DNA of 64,000 nucleotides from Bacillus amyloliquefaciens DSM 7 = ATCC 23350 (GCF_000196735.1 NC_014551.1:425501-489500), one strand, 5' to 3'; positions 42,921 to 52,333 are shown, counted from the stretch's first letter. Numbers and translations: made by a program. The notes: generated from the letters alone by a model not told the origin.

Positions 42921-43064
42921 TGTATGGCTGTTGTGCTGAAGCCGTTTTTGATGCTTGCGGTCAATTCTGTCATAGATCACATTCATCAGCTTTTGATTAT
43001 TCATGATGGCGGCCTTGTTTTCTTTTATCAGCTGTTCGTAAGTTTTTATTTTACGTTTCGGCAT
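42918..43064 (-). CDS. fbpB: Fur-regulated basic protein FbpB
   Basis: 48-aa strongly basic protein: MPKRKIKTYEQLIKENKAAI, then MNNQKLMNVIYDRIDRKHQK. In B. subtilis, FbpA, FbpB and FbpC help the small RNA FsrA repress iron-rich proteins when iron is scarce. GGAAGGTG precedes the ATG by about 8 bases, and the start overlaps the end of fbpA by 19 bases, so both are co-translated from the Fur-controlled promoter upstream. Confidence 0.82.
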   Translation of the reverse strand: MPKRKIKTYEQLIKENKAAIMNNQKLMNVIYDRIDRKHQKRLQHNSHT

Positions 43065-43231
43065 GAGTCCGCACCTTCCTTACATATTTGATATTCGCTT
43101 TCTAGCTCTCCAAGCGATAATTCGTATAAATGCCGTTCCGACTTTTTGTATATTCCGTTATTAATCAGCAAATGGATCAGATGCTTTTTTCGTCCTTCAA
43201 CTGATGATCTGAGTTGAGGAGAAGATCTCAT
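43046..43231 (-). CDS. fbpA: Fur-regulated basic protein FbpA
   Basis: 61-aa protein beginning MRSSPQLRSSVEGRKKHLIH and continuing LLINNGIYKKSERHLYELSLGELESEY, the pattern of the FbpA family. It is part of the iron-sparing response with FsrA RNA. AGGAGGG lies 5 bases before the ATG. A perfect Fur box lies 25 bases upstream, so the operon should be on only when iron is low. Confidence 0.85.
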   Translation of the reverse strand: MRSSPQLRSSVEGRKKHLIHLLINNGIYKKSERHLYELSLGELESEYQICKEGADSCRNVK

Positions 43232-43255
43232 GATTACCCTCCTATCAAATGATAT

Positions 43256-43270
43256 TGATAATCATTATCA
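43256..43270 (-). promoter_or_regulatory. Fur box of fbpAB
   Basis: TGATAATCATTATCA is a perfect 7-1-7 inverted repeat identical to the Bacillus Fur consensus. Confidence 0.95.
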
Positions 43271-43445
43271 GTTAATGAAAGTATACAATGTGAATATTCA
43301 TATGTAAAGGAAAAATACCGCCAATTTTTCGACAAAAAGTTTCCCGGGGAATAATGCTGTCGAATTGATTGCATTTCCGGCAGATCAAAACTGCTATTTT
43401 TCTGCTTTTCCATCCATACTATGAATGAGAATGGAGGCGTCTTAT

Positions 43446-44339
43446 ATGAATGATCAAACGGCAAACTTAAAACGGGGCGAAAAAGGCGCGCTTCTCAATA
43501 TCGCTGCGTACCTCATCCTTGCCGCCGTGAAACTGGTGATCGGTCTTGTTTATCATTCCGAAGCGCTCAGAGCGGACGGGTTAAATAATGCTACGGATAT
43601 TGTCGCATCACTGGCTGTGCTGATCGGGCTCCGGATTTCCCAGCGCCCCGCGGACAGCGATCATGCCTACGGACATTATAGGGCTGAAACAATTTCTTCA
43701 TTAATTGCGTCTTTTATTATGATGGCGGTCGGTATTGAAGTGCTGATCGGAGGAGCGAAGGCGGTCGTGAGCGGTACGGAGACCGAGCCGAGCTTCATTG
43801 CGGCTTGGACGGCGCTCGGAAGCGCGATTGTAATGTACGGCATGTATGTATACAACAGCCGTCTGGCGGATCGGATCAAAAGTTCGGCGCTTCATGCGGC
43901 GGCGAAAGACAGCCGTTCTGACGCTTATGTCAGTATTGGGGCGTTCATAGGCGTCGTAACGGCCCGGTTTCATCTGCCGTGGATTGATCCGGTCATTGCT
44001 TTTCTGATCGGGATCATCATCTGCAAGACGGCATGGGACATCTTCAAAGATGCTTCCCACTCATTGACGGACGGGTTTGACCTGAAAGATTTGGAGCCGT
44101 ACAAACATACGGTGAAAGAAATAAAAGAAGTCAGCAGGCTGAAGGTTGTGAAAGCAAGGTATTTGGGGAGCACGGTTCATGTGGAAATGGTCATTACGGT
44201 AGATCCGGGACTGTCTGTGAAGGAAGGCCATGAAGTAGCCGATGAGGTCGAATATGCAATAAAACATGAACATGATGTTACTCATGTCCATGTCCATGTA
44301 GAGCCTGAAGTCATAAACAAAGATCGCGGAACGAATTAA
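43446..44339 (+). CDS. ydbO: Cation diffusion facilitator YdbO
   Basis: CDF-family metal exporter of 297 aa with six helices in the first 210 residues and a cytoplasmic C-terminal domain. The TM2 metal site reads SEALRADGLNNATDIVASLAV (two Asp) and the TM5 site SSALHAAAKDSRSDAYVSIG (His/Asp). DHAYGHYRAETISSL is the conserved loop. The C-terminal HVHVHVEPE is His-rich. GGAGG is 8 bases before the ATG at 43446. The metal is not certain (Zn, Fe or Mn); it neighbours the iron-regulated fbpAB. Confidence 0.88.
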   Translation: MNDQTANLKRGEKGALLNIAAYLILAAVKLVIGLVYHSEALRADGLNNATDIVASLAVLIGLRISQRPADSDHAYGHYRAETISSLIASFIMMAVGIEVLIGGAKAVVSGTETEPSFIAAWTALGSAIVMYGMYVYNSRLADRIKSSALHAAAKDSRSDAYVSIGAFIGVVTARFHLPWIDPVIAFLIGIIICKTAWDIFKDASHSLTDGFDLKDLEPYKHTVKEIKEVSRLKVVKARYLGSTVHVEMVITVDPGLSVKEGHEVADEVEYAIKHEHDVTHVHVHVEPEVINKDRGTN

Positions 44340-44653
44340 ATATGCTGTGATAAAAACTCAGTGACTTCTTCAGGAGTTTTAGCGTTTGCGCTGTGAAGAT
44401 GCGCTTTCTTTTCTCCGTTTTTAAAGATCAGAAGGCTCGGAATGCCCATCACCTGATATTTGTCGGCAAGCTCAGGGAGCTCATCTCTGTTCAATTCATA
44501 CCAATCATTTTGATTATATTCTTCCAAAATATCGCCGATGAACATATTCATGCGCGTGCAGTCAGGGCACCAGTCAGCGAAAAACTTCACGATGATTTCC
44601 TTGTCGGATTGAATAAGTTCATTAAATTGTTCTGTTGTACTGATTTTTTTCAT
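44336..44653 (-). CDS. ydbP: Thioredoxin-like protein YdbP
   Basis: 105-aa thioredoxin-fold protein with active-site motif W28-C-P-D-C32 (WCPDC instead of WCGPC) and the cis-Pro segment MGIPSLLIFKNG. It probably reduces disulfides in the cytoplasm, perhaps with a particular partner. The ATG at 44653 follows GGAG on the minus strand. Its stop overlaps the convergent ydbO stop by a few bases. Confidence 0.88.
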   Translation of the reverse strand: MKKISTTEQFNELIQSDKEIIVKFFADWCPDCTRMNMFIGDILEEYNQNDWYELNRDELPELADKYQVMGIPSLLIFKNGEKKAHLHSANAKTPEEVTEFLSQHI

Positions 44654-44806
44654 ATGACACATCTCCTTTTCCATGCCATTTTAATATAAAATAAAAAGGA
44701 ATTACATACAAATGCTTTCATATGCAGAATGCCCAAAAATAATTAGATCATTTTCTGAGGAAAATGATAAGATAGTAAAGATGAATTGTTGTGGGGGGAA
44801 TATCCA

Positions 44807-45892
44807 TTGAAAACAAGTCTAGGATTGGTGTACGGCGGAAAGTCAGCTGAACACAATGTATCGCTTCAGACAGCACTTGCTGTAACAAAAGCGCTTAATA
44901 CTGATAAGTTTGATATACATCCGATTTACATCACGGAAAAAGGAGAATGGCAAAGAGGTCCGCTTCTGACTGAACCGGTTTCCAACGTGAAAATGCTGCA
45001 GCTGGAACAAAATGGTGAAAGTTTCGCTCTTTCCGCATTGAACCGGGAAATGTTTCCTGAAGCGTCGGCTGATGAAAAGGCGCCGATTGACGTCGTATTT
45101 CCGCTTCTCCACGGACCGAACGGTGAGGACGGCACGATCCAGGGGCTCCTTGAATTGCTGAACGTTCCTTATGTCGGCAACGGAGTGCTTGCGTCATCAG
45201 CGGGCATGGATAAAGTCATCATGAAGCATTTGTTCGCTCAAGCGGGGCTTCCGCAGGCGAAGTACGCCGCTTTCTTAAAAAAGGATTGGAAACAGACTCC
45301 GGACAGCTGCTTACAGCAGGTTGAAGAGGAATTGGGGTATCCGTGCTTTGTCAAACCGGCGAACCTCGGTTCAAGTGTCGGAATCAGCAAATGCCGAAAC
45401 CGTGAAGAGCTTGAAAAAGCCTTTGAACTGGCTTTTGAGTATGACCGGAAAATTGTTGTGGAAGAAGGAATCGCCGGCAGAGAAATTGAAATCGGCGTGC
45501 TCGGAAATGACGAACCGAAATGCTCCGCTGTCGGTGAAATCGCGCCAAAAACCGATTTTTACGACTACAAAGCGAAATACGAAGATGGCGACACGGATTT
45601 AATGATTCCCGCGCAAGTGACGGATGAACAATACGCGGAAATCAGCGAGATGGCGATTAAAGCCTTCAAAGCGATTGACGGCTCAGGCCTTGTCCGCGCC
45701 GATTTCTTCCTGACCAATGACGGTCAAGTGCTCATTAACGAAGTGAACACAATGCCGGGCTTTACGCCATTCAGCATGTTCCCGCTGCTATGGAAAGAAG
45801 CCGGCGTAGATTACAGTGATCTGATTGAACAGCTGGTTGAGCTGGCAAAAGAGCGCCATGCCGAGAAACAGCTGATTAAACATACATTTTAA
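44807..45892 (+). CDS. ddl: D-alanine--D-alanine ligase Ddl
   Basis: ATP-grasp ligase of 361 aa making D-Ala-D-Ala for peptidoglycan. The N-terminus [22 protein letters not shown]-binding [16 protein letters not shown] and C-terminal Mg site [19 protein letters not shown] are all typical. The TTG at 44807 has GGGGGG 8 bases upstream. It lies directly before murF, the next enzyme, which attaches the dipeptide; alr, which supplies D-Ala, is 8 kb further on. Confidence 0.95.
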   Translation: MKTSLGLVYGGKSAEHNVSLQTALAVTKALNTDKFDIHPIYITEKGEWQRGPLLTEPVSNVKMLQLEQNGESFALSALNREMFPEASADEKAPIDVVFPLLHGPNGEDGTIQGLLELLNVPYVGNGVLASSAGMDKVIMKHLFAQAGLPQAKYAAFLKKDWKQTPDSCLQQVEEELGYPCFVKPANLGSSVGISKCRNREELEKAFELAFEYDRKIVVEEGIAGREIEIGVLGNDEPKCSAVGEIAPKTDFYDYKAKYEDGDTDLMIPAQVTDEQYAEISEMAIKAFKAIDGSGLVRADFFLTNDGQVLINEVNTMPGFTPFSMFPLLWKEAGVDYSDLIEQLVELAKERHAEKQLIKHTF

Positions 45893-45899
45893 TGAAGAC

Positions 45900-45930
45900 T
45901 GACACTGCCTGTAGGGGCAGTGTCTTTTCC
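45900..45930 (+). terminator. Hairpin between ddl and murF
   Basis: GACACTGCC / GGCAGTGTC followed by TTTTCCC. A short T run suggests partial termination. Confidence 0.65.
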
Positions 45931-45968
45931 CGTAACAGACAACATTTTCAGAAAGCGAGGTGCCACCT

Positions 45969-47339
45969 TTGATAAAGCGAACTGTAAAACGAATCGCCGA
46001 CATGGTCAAAGGCACACTGACAAATCCCGTATTTGAACAAACAATGATAGAGGGCGCCGCAACCGATACGCGGACTTTGGAAAAAAATCAGCTGTTCATC
46101 CCATTAAAAGGCGAGCATTTTAACGGCCACACCTTTGTGCCGCAGGCCTTCGAAAAAGGCGTTTCCGCCGTATTGTGGGACCGCTCCGAACCAAATCCGC
46201 CGAAAGAGCGTGCTGTCATCCTTGTCGATGATACGCTGGAGGCGCTGCAAAAATTGGCAAAAGCTTATTTAGAAGAGCTCGGCACACGGGTCATCGGGGT
46301 GACCGGAAGCAACGGAAAAACGACAACAAAAGACATGCTTCACGCCGTCCTCGGCACTCAATACCGCGTTCACAAAACCGCCGGCAATTTTAACAACCAT
46401 ATCGGCCTGCCGCTGACTGTGCTTGCCATGCCTGAGGATACGGAAATTGCCGTTTTAGAAATGGGAATGAGCGCGAGAGGCGAAATTGATTTTCTGAGCC
46501 GCCTTGCTGAACCGGAAGCGGCCGTCATTACCAATATCGGCGAATCCCACATGCAGGATTTAGGCTCAAGAGAAGGAATTGCAGAGGCAAAACTTGAAAT
46601 TATAAACGGACTTCGGGAAGACGGCGTGCTGTTTTATTTCGGAGATGAGCCGCTGCTGCGCGAGAAGGCGTACACTTGCCGGACAACGACATACGGCGAA
46701 GGTGCGGACAATGATCTCCGCTTGAAAGAAATAAAGCAGGGGGAAGAAGGCACATATTTCACTATCGACAGTATTGATCGTTCTTTCTTTATTCCCGTTC
46801 TCGGCCGGCATAATGTGATGAACGCCATGGGCGCATACGCCGCCGGCATCTATTTCGGCATTACGCCGGAAAATGCAGCTCTGGGACTGAGCCGTCTGAA
46901 GGTGACGGGAATGAGATTGGAACTGGTCAAAACGGAAAACGGCATCTCAATCGTAAACGACGCCTATAATGCGAGCCCGACGTCAATGAAAGCGGCGATT
47001 GAATTAATCGAAACGATGAAAGGCTATCGGAAGAAAATGCTTGTTCTCGGTGATATGCTTGAACTCGGTGATGAAGAAAAAGTATTCCACGAAGAATGCG
47101 GGGCCGCGATCAATCCGGCGGAAATCGACCATGTGTTTACTTACGGCACTCTCGGCGCATTCATTGCTGACGGAGCACGCAAACATTTTGAAGAGGGCCG
47201 CGTCAGCCATTATCTTGATAAAAAAGAACTGCTTGAGGCTATCCGGGAAAATGCCGCTTCCGGCGATCTCCTTCTGTTTAAAGCATCAAGAGGTATGAAG
47301 CTTGAAGAAACCGTTAAAGATTTATTAGAGAAGAACTGA
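45969..47339 (+). CDS. murF: UDP-MurNAc-tripeptide--D-Ala-D-Ala ligase MurF
   Basis: Mur ligase of 456 aa that adds D-Ala-D-Ala to the cytoplasmic peptidoglycan precursor. N-terminal substrate domain (EGAATDTRTLEKNQLFIPLKG), ATP P-loop GVTGSNGKTTTKDM near residue 115, NFNNHIGLPLTVL, and C-terminal domain with NDAYNASPTSMKAA and LVLGDMLELG. The TTG at 45969 lies 7 bases from GAGGTG; an upstream GTG at 45960 overlaps that site. Confidence 0.95.
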   Translation: MIKRTVKRIADMVKGTLTNPVFEQTMIEGAATDTRTLEKNQLFIPLKGEHFNGHTFVPQAFEKGVSAVLWDRSEPNPPKERAVILVDDTLEALQKLAKAYLEELGTRVIGVTGSNGKTTTKDMLHAVLGTQYRVHKTAGNFNNHIGLPLTVLAMPEDTEIAVLEMGMSARGEIDFLSRLAEPEAAVITNIGESHMQDLGSREGIAEAKLEIINGLREDGVLFYFGDEPLLREKAYTCRTTTYGEGADNDLRLKEIKQGEEGTYFTIDSIDRSFFIPVLGRHNVMNAMGAYAAGIYFGITPENAALGLSRLKVTGMRLELVKTENGISIVNDAYNASPTSMKAAIELIETMKGYRKKMLVLGDMLELGDEEKVFHEECGAAINPAEIDHVFTYGTLGAFIADGARKHFEEGRVSHYLDKKELLEAIRENAASGDLLLFKASRGMKLEETVKDLLEKN

Positions 47340-47389
47340 AGAAATACTGATCAGCATCATAAAAATCTGCAAAAATGAAGAAACTAATT

Positions 47390-47520
47390 CAGGGTGAAAT
47401 AATTCTGTCCGTATGAAAAAGAAATACCGACGGCTGGAAAATCCCGCCCGGCGCGGGGGCCGGCGTCAATTGCGGGAAGAATCCGGTCAGGCTGCTTCCG
47501 GCCGCCTGACCATCTCGCCT
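47390..47520 (+). other. Structured interval after murF
   Basis: The 330 bases between murF and cshA hold no gene. Nested stems are visible: TCCCGC...GCGGGA enclosing CCGGC / GCCGG (about 47447-47482), then GGTCAGGC / GCCTGACC (about 47487-47513). There is no T run, so it is not a simple terminator. It could be a conserved RNA element, the end of the murF message, or a protein-binding RNA. I do not recognise a class. Confidence 0.45.
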
Positions 47521-47522
47521 TA

Positions 47523-47551
47523 TTGAAAAACACATAGTGTAATGGTAAGAT
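47523..47551 (+). promoter_or_regulatory. SigA promoter of cshA
   Basis: TTGAAA (47523-47528), exactly 17 bases, TAAGAT (47546-47551), giving a leader of about 110 bases. Confidence 0.65.
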
Positions 47552-47588
47552 TAAACGTAAAGTAATTCGGGCTTTGTATACGTATGAT

Positions 47589-47623
47589 CCTGTCCTTTAC
47601 ATGGAAGGGCAGTTTTTAGTGGT
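47589..47623 (+). terminator. Candidate attenuator hairpin in cshA leader
   Basis: CTGTCCTT pairs with AAGGGCAG around a 7-base loop and is followed by TTTTTA, within the leader and before the ribosome site. Confidence 0.5.
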
Positions 47624-47669
47624 AAATCACGACATTACTGAAACAGCAATCAGAAGGAGTTTGAATAAT

Positions 47670-49154
47670 TTGACTATAACGTTTCAAGATTTCCAATTAA
47701 GTTCTGATCTCATGAAATCAATCAATCGTATGGGATTTGAAGAAGCAACACCGATTCAGGCACAAACGATTCCGCTCGGACTTTTAAATAAAGATGTCAT
47801 CGGACAAGCGCAAACAGGTACAGGTAAAACAGCTGCGTTCGGTATACCCCTTGTTGAAAAAATGAACCCCGAGTCTCCTAATATTCAAGCAATCGTAATC
47901 GCGCCAACCCGTGAATTAGCCATTCAAGTATCTGAAGAGTTATATAAAATCGGACAAGATAAGCGTGCGAAAGTGCTGCCTATTTACGGCGGTCAGGATA
48001 TCGGACGTCAAATCCGCGCATTGAAGAAAAACCCGCATATCATCGTAGGTACGCCGGGACGTCTTCTTGACCATATCAACCGCCGCACGATCCGTTTAAA
48101 CAACGTGAACACGGTTGTCATGGATGAGGCAGATGAAATGCTGAACATGGGATTCATTGATGATATCGAATCTATTCTCTCAAACGTGCCGAGCGAGCAC
48201 CAAACGCTCTTATTCTCAGCAACAATGCCTGCGCCGATCAAACGGATCGCAGAGCGTTTCATGACTGAGCCGGAGCACGTAAAAGTAAAAGCGAAAGAAA
48301 TGACTGTATCAAACATCCAGCAGTTCTACTTGGAAGTGCAAGAACGCAAAAAATTCGACACGCTGACTCGTCTTCTTGACATTCAGTCTCCGGAACTTGC
48401 GATCGTATTCGGCCGTACAAAACGCCGTGTTGACGAATTAGCGGAAGCTCTGAACCTTCGCGGATATGCGGCTGAAGGAATTCACGGTGACTTAACGCAG
48501 GCGAAGCGTATGGTAGCGCTCCGCAAGTTTAAAGAAGGTGCGATCGAAGTGCTTGTAGCGACTGACGTTGCTGCCCGCGGACTTGATATCTCAGGCGTTA
48601 CCCACGTGTACAACTTTGACGTGCCTCAAGATCCTGAAAGCTACGTTCACCGTATCGGAAGAACGGGCCGCGCAGGAAAAACGGGTATGGCGATGACGTT
48701 TATCACACCGCGTGAGAAAAGCATGCTTCGCGCGATTGAACAGACGACAAAACGCAAAATGGACCGCATGAAAGAGCCGACGCTTGACGAAGCATTAGAA
48801 GGACAGCAGCAGGTGACGGTTGACCGTCTGCGCACGACGATCAGCGAAAACAACCTGAACTTCTACATGACGGCAGCTGCGGAACTGTTAGAAGATCATG
48901 ATGCAGTGACAGTTGTGGCTGCAGCCATTAAAATGGCGACTAAAGAGCCGGACAGCACGCCTGTACGCCTCACTGATGAAGCGCCGATGGTCAGCAAACG
49001 CTATAAAAACCAGCGTACTTCTAAGCGCAGAGACGGCCAAGGCGGCGGCTACCGCGGCGGTAAAGGGAAAAGCAGCAACCGTTCTTCCTACGATAAAAAA
49101 CGTTCAAACGACCGCCGTTCTTCAGGTGACAGACGCCAGAAAAAATCATACTAA
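47670..49154 (+). CDS. cshA: DEAD-box RNA helicase CshA
   Basis: ATP-dependent RNA helicase of 494 aa, a partner of the RNA degradosome and of cold-shock ribosome assembly. Motifs in order: Q motif ([26 protein letters not shown]), I AQTGTGKT (47-54), Ia [51 protein letters not shown]. The C-terminal tail is rich in Arg, Gly and Ser ([16 protein letters not shown]) for RNA binding. TTG start with AGAAGGAG upstream; longer frames run through the leader hairpin. Confidence 0.96.
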   Translation: MTITFQDFQLSSDLMKSINRMGFEEATPIQAQTIPLGLLNKDVIGQAQTGTGKTAAFGIPLVEKMNPESPNIQAIVIAPTRELAIQVSEELYKIGQDKRAKVLPIYGGQDIGRQIRALKKNPHIIVGTPGRLLDHINRRTIRLNNVNTVVMDEADEMLNMGFIDDIESILSNVPSEHQTLLFSATMPAPIKRIAERFMTEPEHVKVKAKEMTVSNIQQFYLEVQERKKFDTLTRLLDIQSPELAIVFGRTKRRVDELAEALNLRGYAAEGIHGDLTQAKRMVALRKFKEGAIEVLVATDVAARGLDISGVTHVYNFDVPQDPESYVHRIGRTGRAGKTGMAMTFITPREKSMLRAIEQTTKRKMDRMKEPTLDEALEGQQQVTVDRLRTTISENNLNFYMTAAAELLEDHDAVTVVAAAIKMATKEPDSTPVRLTDEAPMVSKRYKNQRTSKRRDGQGGGYRGGKGKSSNRSSYDKKRSNDRRSSGDRRQKKSY

Positions 49155-49161
49155 GACACAG

Positions 49162-49194
49162 AAAGCGGACCCTTCTATGGGGTCCGCTTTTTTT
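49162..49194 (+). terminator. Terminator of cshA
   Basis: AAAGCGGACCC / GGGTCCGCTTT, then Ts. Confidence 0.92.
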
Positions 49195-49209
49195 CGATAT
49201 GCCGGAAAG

Positions 49210-49237
49210 TGAATCTTTTTTGCAAATCAGCCGTATT
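49210..49237 (+). promoter_or_regulatory. SigW promoter of ydbST
   Basis: TGAATC (49210-49215), 16 bases, CGTATT (49232-49237), very close to the SigW consensus TGAAAC-N16-CGTATA. Confidence 0.8.
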
Positions 49238-49270
49238 TGTATGTATGATAAAAAATGGGAGGTAGGTATA

Positions 49271-49750
49271 TTGAGAGCACAGCCAAAAAATCGAATCAGT
49301 CCAAGCGGCTTAAAAGTCTGGCGTCTTCAGGAAGTCATCTTGTCCGCCGTTTGTCTTCTAGCGGTCATAACAGCAGCTGTTTTAAGCCATTTCTTCCATT
49401 GGCCGTATTGGATCACGGGAGTCCTCGGCATCATTTGGATTATCGGGTCAGTGATATCCATCTATGCCATACCGAAAATCAGGCACAGGATATGGCGTTA
49501 TGAAGTCCATGAAAATGAAATTGATATTCAATCCGGCATTTTTATTGTCAAACGGGTCATTGTGCCGATGGTGAGGGTGCAGCACGTAGACACTTCACAA
49601 GGCCCGCTCCTCAGAAAATACCAGCTGGCCTCAGTCAAAATCTCCACGGCGGCAACCGTTCATTCCATTCCGGCGCTTGATATGGAGGAAGCTGACCGGC
49701 TGAGGGATTCCATTTCCCGTCTGGCAAGGGTGACGGAAGATGATGTCTGA
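49271..49750 (+). CDS. ydbS: Membrane protein YdbS (bacterial PH domain)
   Basis: 159 aa with two N-terminal helices (VILSAVCLLAVITAAVLSHFF, WITGVLGIIWIIGSVISIYAI) and one bacterial PH domain (bPH2; RYEVHENEIDIQSGIFIVKRVIVPMVRVQHVDTSQGPLLRKY). The TTG at 49271 is preceded by GGGAGG. It overlaps ydbT by 11 bases. In B. subtilis ydbST belongs to the SigW envelope-stress regulon and contributes to resistance to antimicrobials made by other bacilli; the mechanism is not known. Confidence 0.88.
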   Translation: MRAQPKNRISPSGLKVWRLQEVILSAVCLLAVITAAVLSHFFHWPYWITGVLGIIWIIGSVISIYAIPKIRHRIWRYEVHENEIDIQSGIFIVKRVIVPMVRVQHVDTSQGPLLRKYQLASVKISTAATVHSIPALDMEEADRLRDSISRLARVTEDDV

Positions 49751-51206
49751 ACCGAAACGTCTGCACCCGGCGGCCGTGATTTTGAACTTATTCCATATTA
49801 TTATCGAAACCATTAAAAACATTATTCTTCCTTTTTTTCTCGTCTATATCGTCAATTCCAACCATTTCATCCGCTTTTATGGCGGCATTGCGCTCGCCGT
49901 TCTGCTGATCTGGCTGATTACGGCAAGTGTGATCGAGTGGAGGAAGTTCACGTATCGGATTGAAGACGGAGAATTCAGGATTGAAGAAGGCTTATTTTTT
50001 ACGAAAAAAAGATACATCTCCATTGACCGGATTCAATCAATGAATACGAGTGCCGGCGTCGTTCAGCAGCTTTTTAAGCTTGTGAAGCTGCAAATTGAAA
50101 CGGCCGGCGACGGGAAAAATGCCGAGGCCGTCTTATCCGCCATTACGGTGGACGAGGCGGAACGGATCAGAGCGGCTGTTTTTCAGCAAAAAGCCGAGCA
50201 AGAAGAGCACCGGGAAACTGCAGCGGAGCAGGAGCCCGTGCGTGAGGATGATGTGCAATCCGTCTACCGCCTGTCTTTAGGTGAGCTGCTCATGGCCGCC
50301 TCAACATCCGGAGGAATCGGTGTCATCATCTCAGCGGTATTCGCCCTCATTTCTCAGATTGATGAAGTATTTCCGATGGACTGGCTCTATGACAGATTTT
50401 CTTTTCTCAAGCATGCGAGCATCAGCATTTACGCCGTGATCATTTTCGTGGGTTTGTTCATCGCCTGGCTGTTAAGCATCGCCGGTATGATGATCAAGCA
50501 TGCGAACTTTAAAATAGAGAAAAAGGAACATGAATTGGTCATTACCAGAGGAATTATTGAAAAGCATCAAGTGACGATGCCGCTCCGTAAAATCCAAGCC
50601 ATCAAAATTAAAGAAAATGTCATCAGACAGTTATTCGGCTACGCGACGGTTGCGATTGTCAGCGCCGGCAGTGCGGGGAATGAGAAAGAAGGAGCTCAGA
50701 CGATTCTGTTTCCGATCATCCGCAAATCAAGGCTCGGTGTGATGCTCAAGGATTTCACCCCGGATTACGTGCTGGACGAAAATCGGCATCATTTGCCGAA
50801 GAGATCGCTGCGCCGATATTTATTCCGCTCCGTAATCTTCTCGGTTTTCGTGATCATTCCGCTTTGTATTCTGTTTAAACCGTGGGGATATGCATCGCTT
50901 CTTGTGCTTCCCGCCGAACTGGTGCTGGGCTATGCCTCGTTTAGGAGTGCGTCATGGTGCTTAAACGGCGGCCGGCTGCAGATCACCACGAGGCTGATCG
51001 GGAAGACGACCACGATTATGCTGAGAAGAAGAATGCAGATGTTCGAAGTCAGCCGATCCTTTCTGCAAAAAAGAAGACGGCTCGCATCCGTGGCTACAGC
51101 GGTGAAATCAGCTCACCATATGGAGCATGTCATGCTGAGGGATGTCAGCGAGGAAGATGCCGAACGCATCGGGCGATGGTATTCATATGAAAAAGCGGAC
51201 GGTTAA
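49740..51206 (+). CDS. ydbT: Membrane protein YdbT (multiple bacterial PH domains)
   Basis: 488 aa with several membrane pairs (about residues 10-55, 180-240 and 360-400) and two or three bPH2 domains: FTYRIEDGEFRIEEGLFFTKKRYISIDRIQSM, KIEKKEHELVITRGIIEKHQ, and CLNGGRLQITTRLIGKTTTIMLRRRMQMFEVS. It probably forms a complex with YdbS in the membrane and gives SigW-dependent protection against peptides that attack the envelope. Its stop overlaps that of convergent ydcA by four bases. Confidence 0.87.
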   Translation: MMSEPKRLHPAAVILNLFHIIIETIKNIILPFFLVYIVNSNHFIRFYGGIALAVLLIWLITASVIEWRKFTYRIEDGEFRIEEGLFFTKKRYISIDRIQSMNTSAGVVQQLFKLVKLQIETAGDGKNAEAVLSAITVDEAERIRAAVFQQKAEQEEHRETAAEQEPVREDDVQSVYRLSLGELLMAASTSGGIGVIISAVFALISQIDEVFPMDWLYDRFSFLKHASISIYAVIIFVGLFIAWLLSIAGMMIKHANFKIEKKEHELVITRGIIEKHQVTMPLRKIQAIKIKENVIRQLFGYATVAIVSAGSAGNEKEGAQTILFPIIRKSRLGVMLKDFTPDYVLDENRHHLPKRSLRRYLFRSVIFSVFVIIPLCILFKPWGYASLLVLPAELVLGYASFRSASWCLNGGRLQITTRLIGKTTTIMLRRRMQMFEVSRSFLQKRRRLASVATAVKSAHHMEHVMLRDVSEEDAERIGRWYSYEKADG

Positions 51207-51802
51207 TACCGCCGCTTTTTTTGCTGCACGCATAAAAAAGAAAGCAAAAATCCGCCTGCCAGTCCGAACAAATGCGCCATAATGTTAATATTAGAATTGA
51301 TAAACGTCGACAGTACCGCAATGACAAGCAGGGTCATAATCATTTTCGACTGGTCCCGGCCGATCAGCTCCTTGCGGAAAACAGTCAGAAACACATACAC
51401 GCCGAAAAGTCCGAAGATCGCCCCTGATGCGCCGACATGCACATAATCAAGCGGTTCGACAAGATACGTGCCGATATTGCCGATGATGCCTGATGCGATG
51501 TACACAATCAGAAAGCGGACTTTTCCGAGCATTTGCTCAAGCGGGGGCGCGAATAAAAAGAGAGACATGGAGTTAAACAGAAGGTGGGTGAAATTCGCGT
51601 GTAAAAACATCGGTGTCACCAGCCGCCACCATTCTCCTTCGGCAACGCCGTAATTATAGCCGGTCACTGCATCTGACCACATCATGACGGAATGAAGCGG
51701 CAGGCTGAAAAACAGCCACAAGAACGCCTGCAGCGCCAAAATACAGCTGACGGCCGGATAACGTCTGATAAAAGTCTGGAAATTTTCCGTTCGTATAAAC
51801 AT
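51203..51802 (-). CDS. ydcA: Rhomboid-family intramembrane protease YdcA
   Basis: 199-aa rhomboid protease with six helices. The catalytic dyad is visible: Ser126 in GASGAIFGLF and His177 in NIMAHLFGLAGG. WWRLVTPMFLHANFTHLLFNSMSL gives the WR motif and the HxxxN of TM2. AAAGGGGC lies before the ATG. The paralog GluP (YqgP) is another rhomboid; the YdcA substrate is unknown. Shares its 3' end with ydbT. Confidence 0.9.
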   Translation of the reverse strand: MFIRTENFQTFIRRYPAVSCILALQAFLWLFFSLPLHSVMMWSDAVTGYNYGVAEGEWWRLVTPMFLHANFTHLLFNSMSLFLFAPPLEQMLGKVRFLIVYIASGIIGNIGTYLVEPLDYVHVGASGAIFGLFGVYVFLTVFRKELIGRDQSKMIMTLLVIAVLSTFINSNINIMAHLFGLAGGFLLSFLCVQQKKRRY

Positions 51803-51894
51803 CGCAAGCCCCTTTGCATCTGATTTGTTACATATATAGTAACACGTTTATGACATAAACCGTTTTTTAGTACGGACTTTTAGGAGGAATTCAC

Positions 51895-52260
51895 ATGATT
51901 TTCGGAATCGGAATCGACATCGTTGAACTGCACAGAATTGAAAACATGCTCAGCCGGCAGACGAGGTTTCCGCAAAGAATATTGACGGAGGCTGAATACG
52001 CCCGTTTTACACAGCTGTCAGACAAAAGGAAAATTGAATTTCTCGCGGGAAGGTTTGCGGCAAAAGAAGCCTTTTCGAAAGCATACGGCACAGGTATCGG
52101 CAAAGAGCTCAGTTTTCAGGATATTGAAATCGGGAAGGACCCGGCGGGAAAGCCTGTGCTGACCTGTGCCAAGCTGGACGGCGCGGCACTTCACGTCTCC
52201 ATTACCCATACAAAAGAATACGCTGCGGCGCAGGTCGTGATTGAAAGGTTGTCACGCTAG
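51895..52260 (+). CDS. acpS: Holo-[acyl-carrier-protein] synthase AcpS
   Basis: Small phosphopantetheinyl transferase of 121 aa that moves 4'-phosphopantetheine from CoA to ACP in fatty acid synthesis. Motifs: GIGIDIVELHRIE at the N-terminus (metal-binding Asp8) and FLAGRFAAKEAFSKA (Glu), with LHVSITHTKEYAAAQVV near the end. AGGAGG precedes the ATG. A TAGTAACACG-like segment lies upstream but no clear promoter was found. Confidence 0.93.
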   Translation: MIFGIGIDIVELHRIENMLSRQTRFPQRILTEAEYARFTQLSDKRKIEFLAGRFAAKEAFSKAYGTGIGKELSFQDIEIGKDPAGKPVLTCAKLDGAALHVSITHTKEYAAAQVVIERLSR

Positions 52261-52263
52261 TCT

Positions 52264-52292
52264 GCATATTAGCCGAAACCCCTTCATATATT
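52264..52292 (+). promoter_or_regulatory. SigE-type promoter of ydcC
   Basis: GCATATT (52264-52270), a 14-base spacer and CATATATT (52285-52292) fit the mother-cell SigE consensus. B. subtilis ydcC is a sporulation gene controlled by SigE. Confidence 0.7.
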
Positions 52293-52333
52293 TGATAGTG
52301 CATTAAGGGAGACAAGTTGTTTGAGGCTTTTAT

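Noticed and set aside
43234..43464. 76-codon minus-strand frame upstream of fbpA
   Set aside because: It covers the Fur box and promoter region and has no ribosome site; the interval is regulatory.
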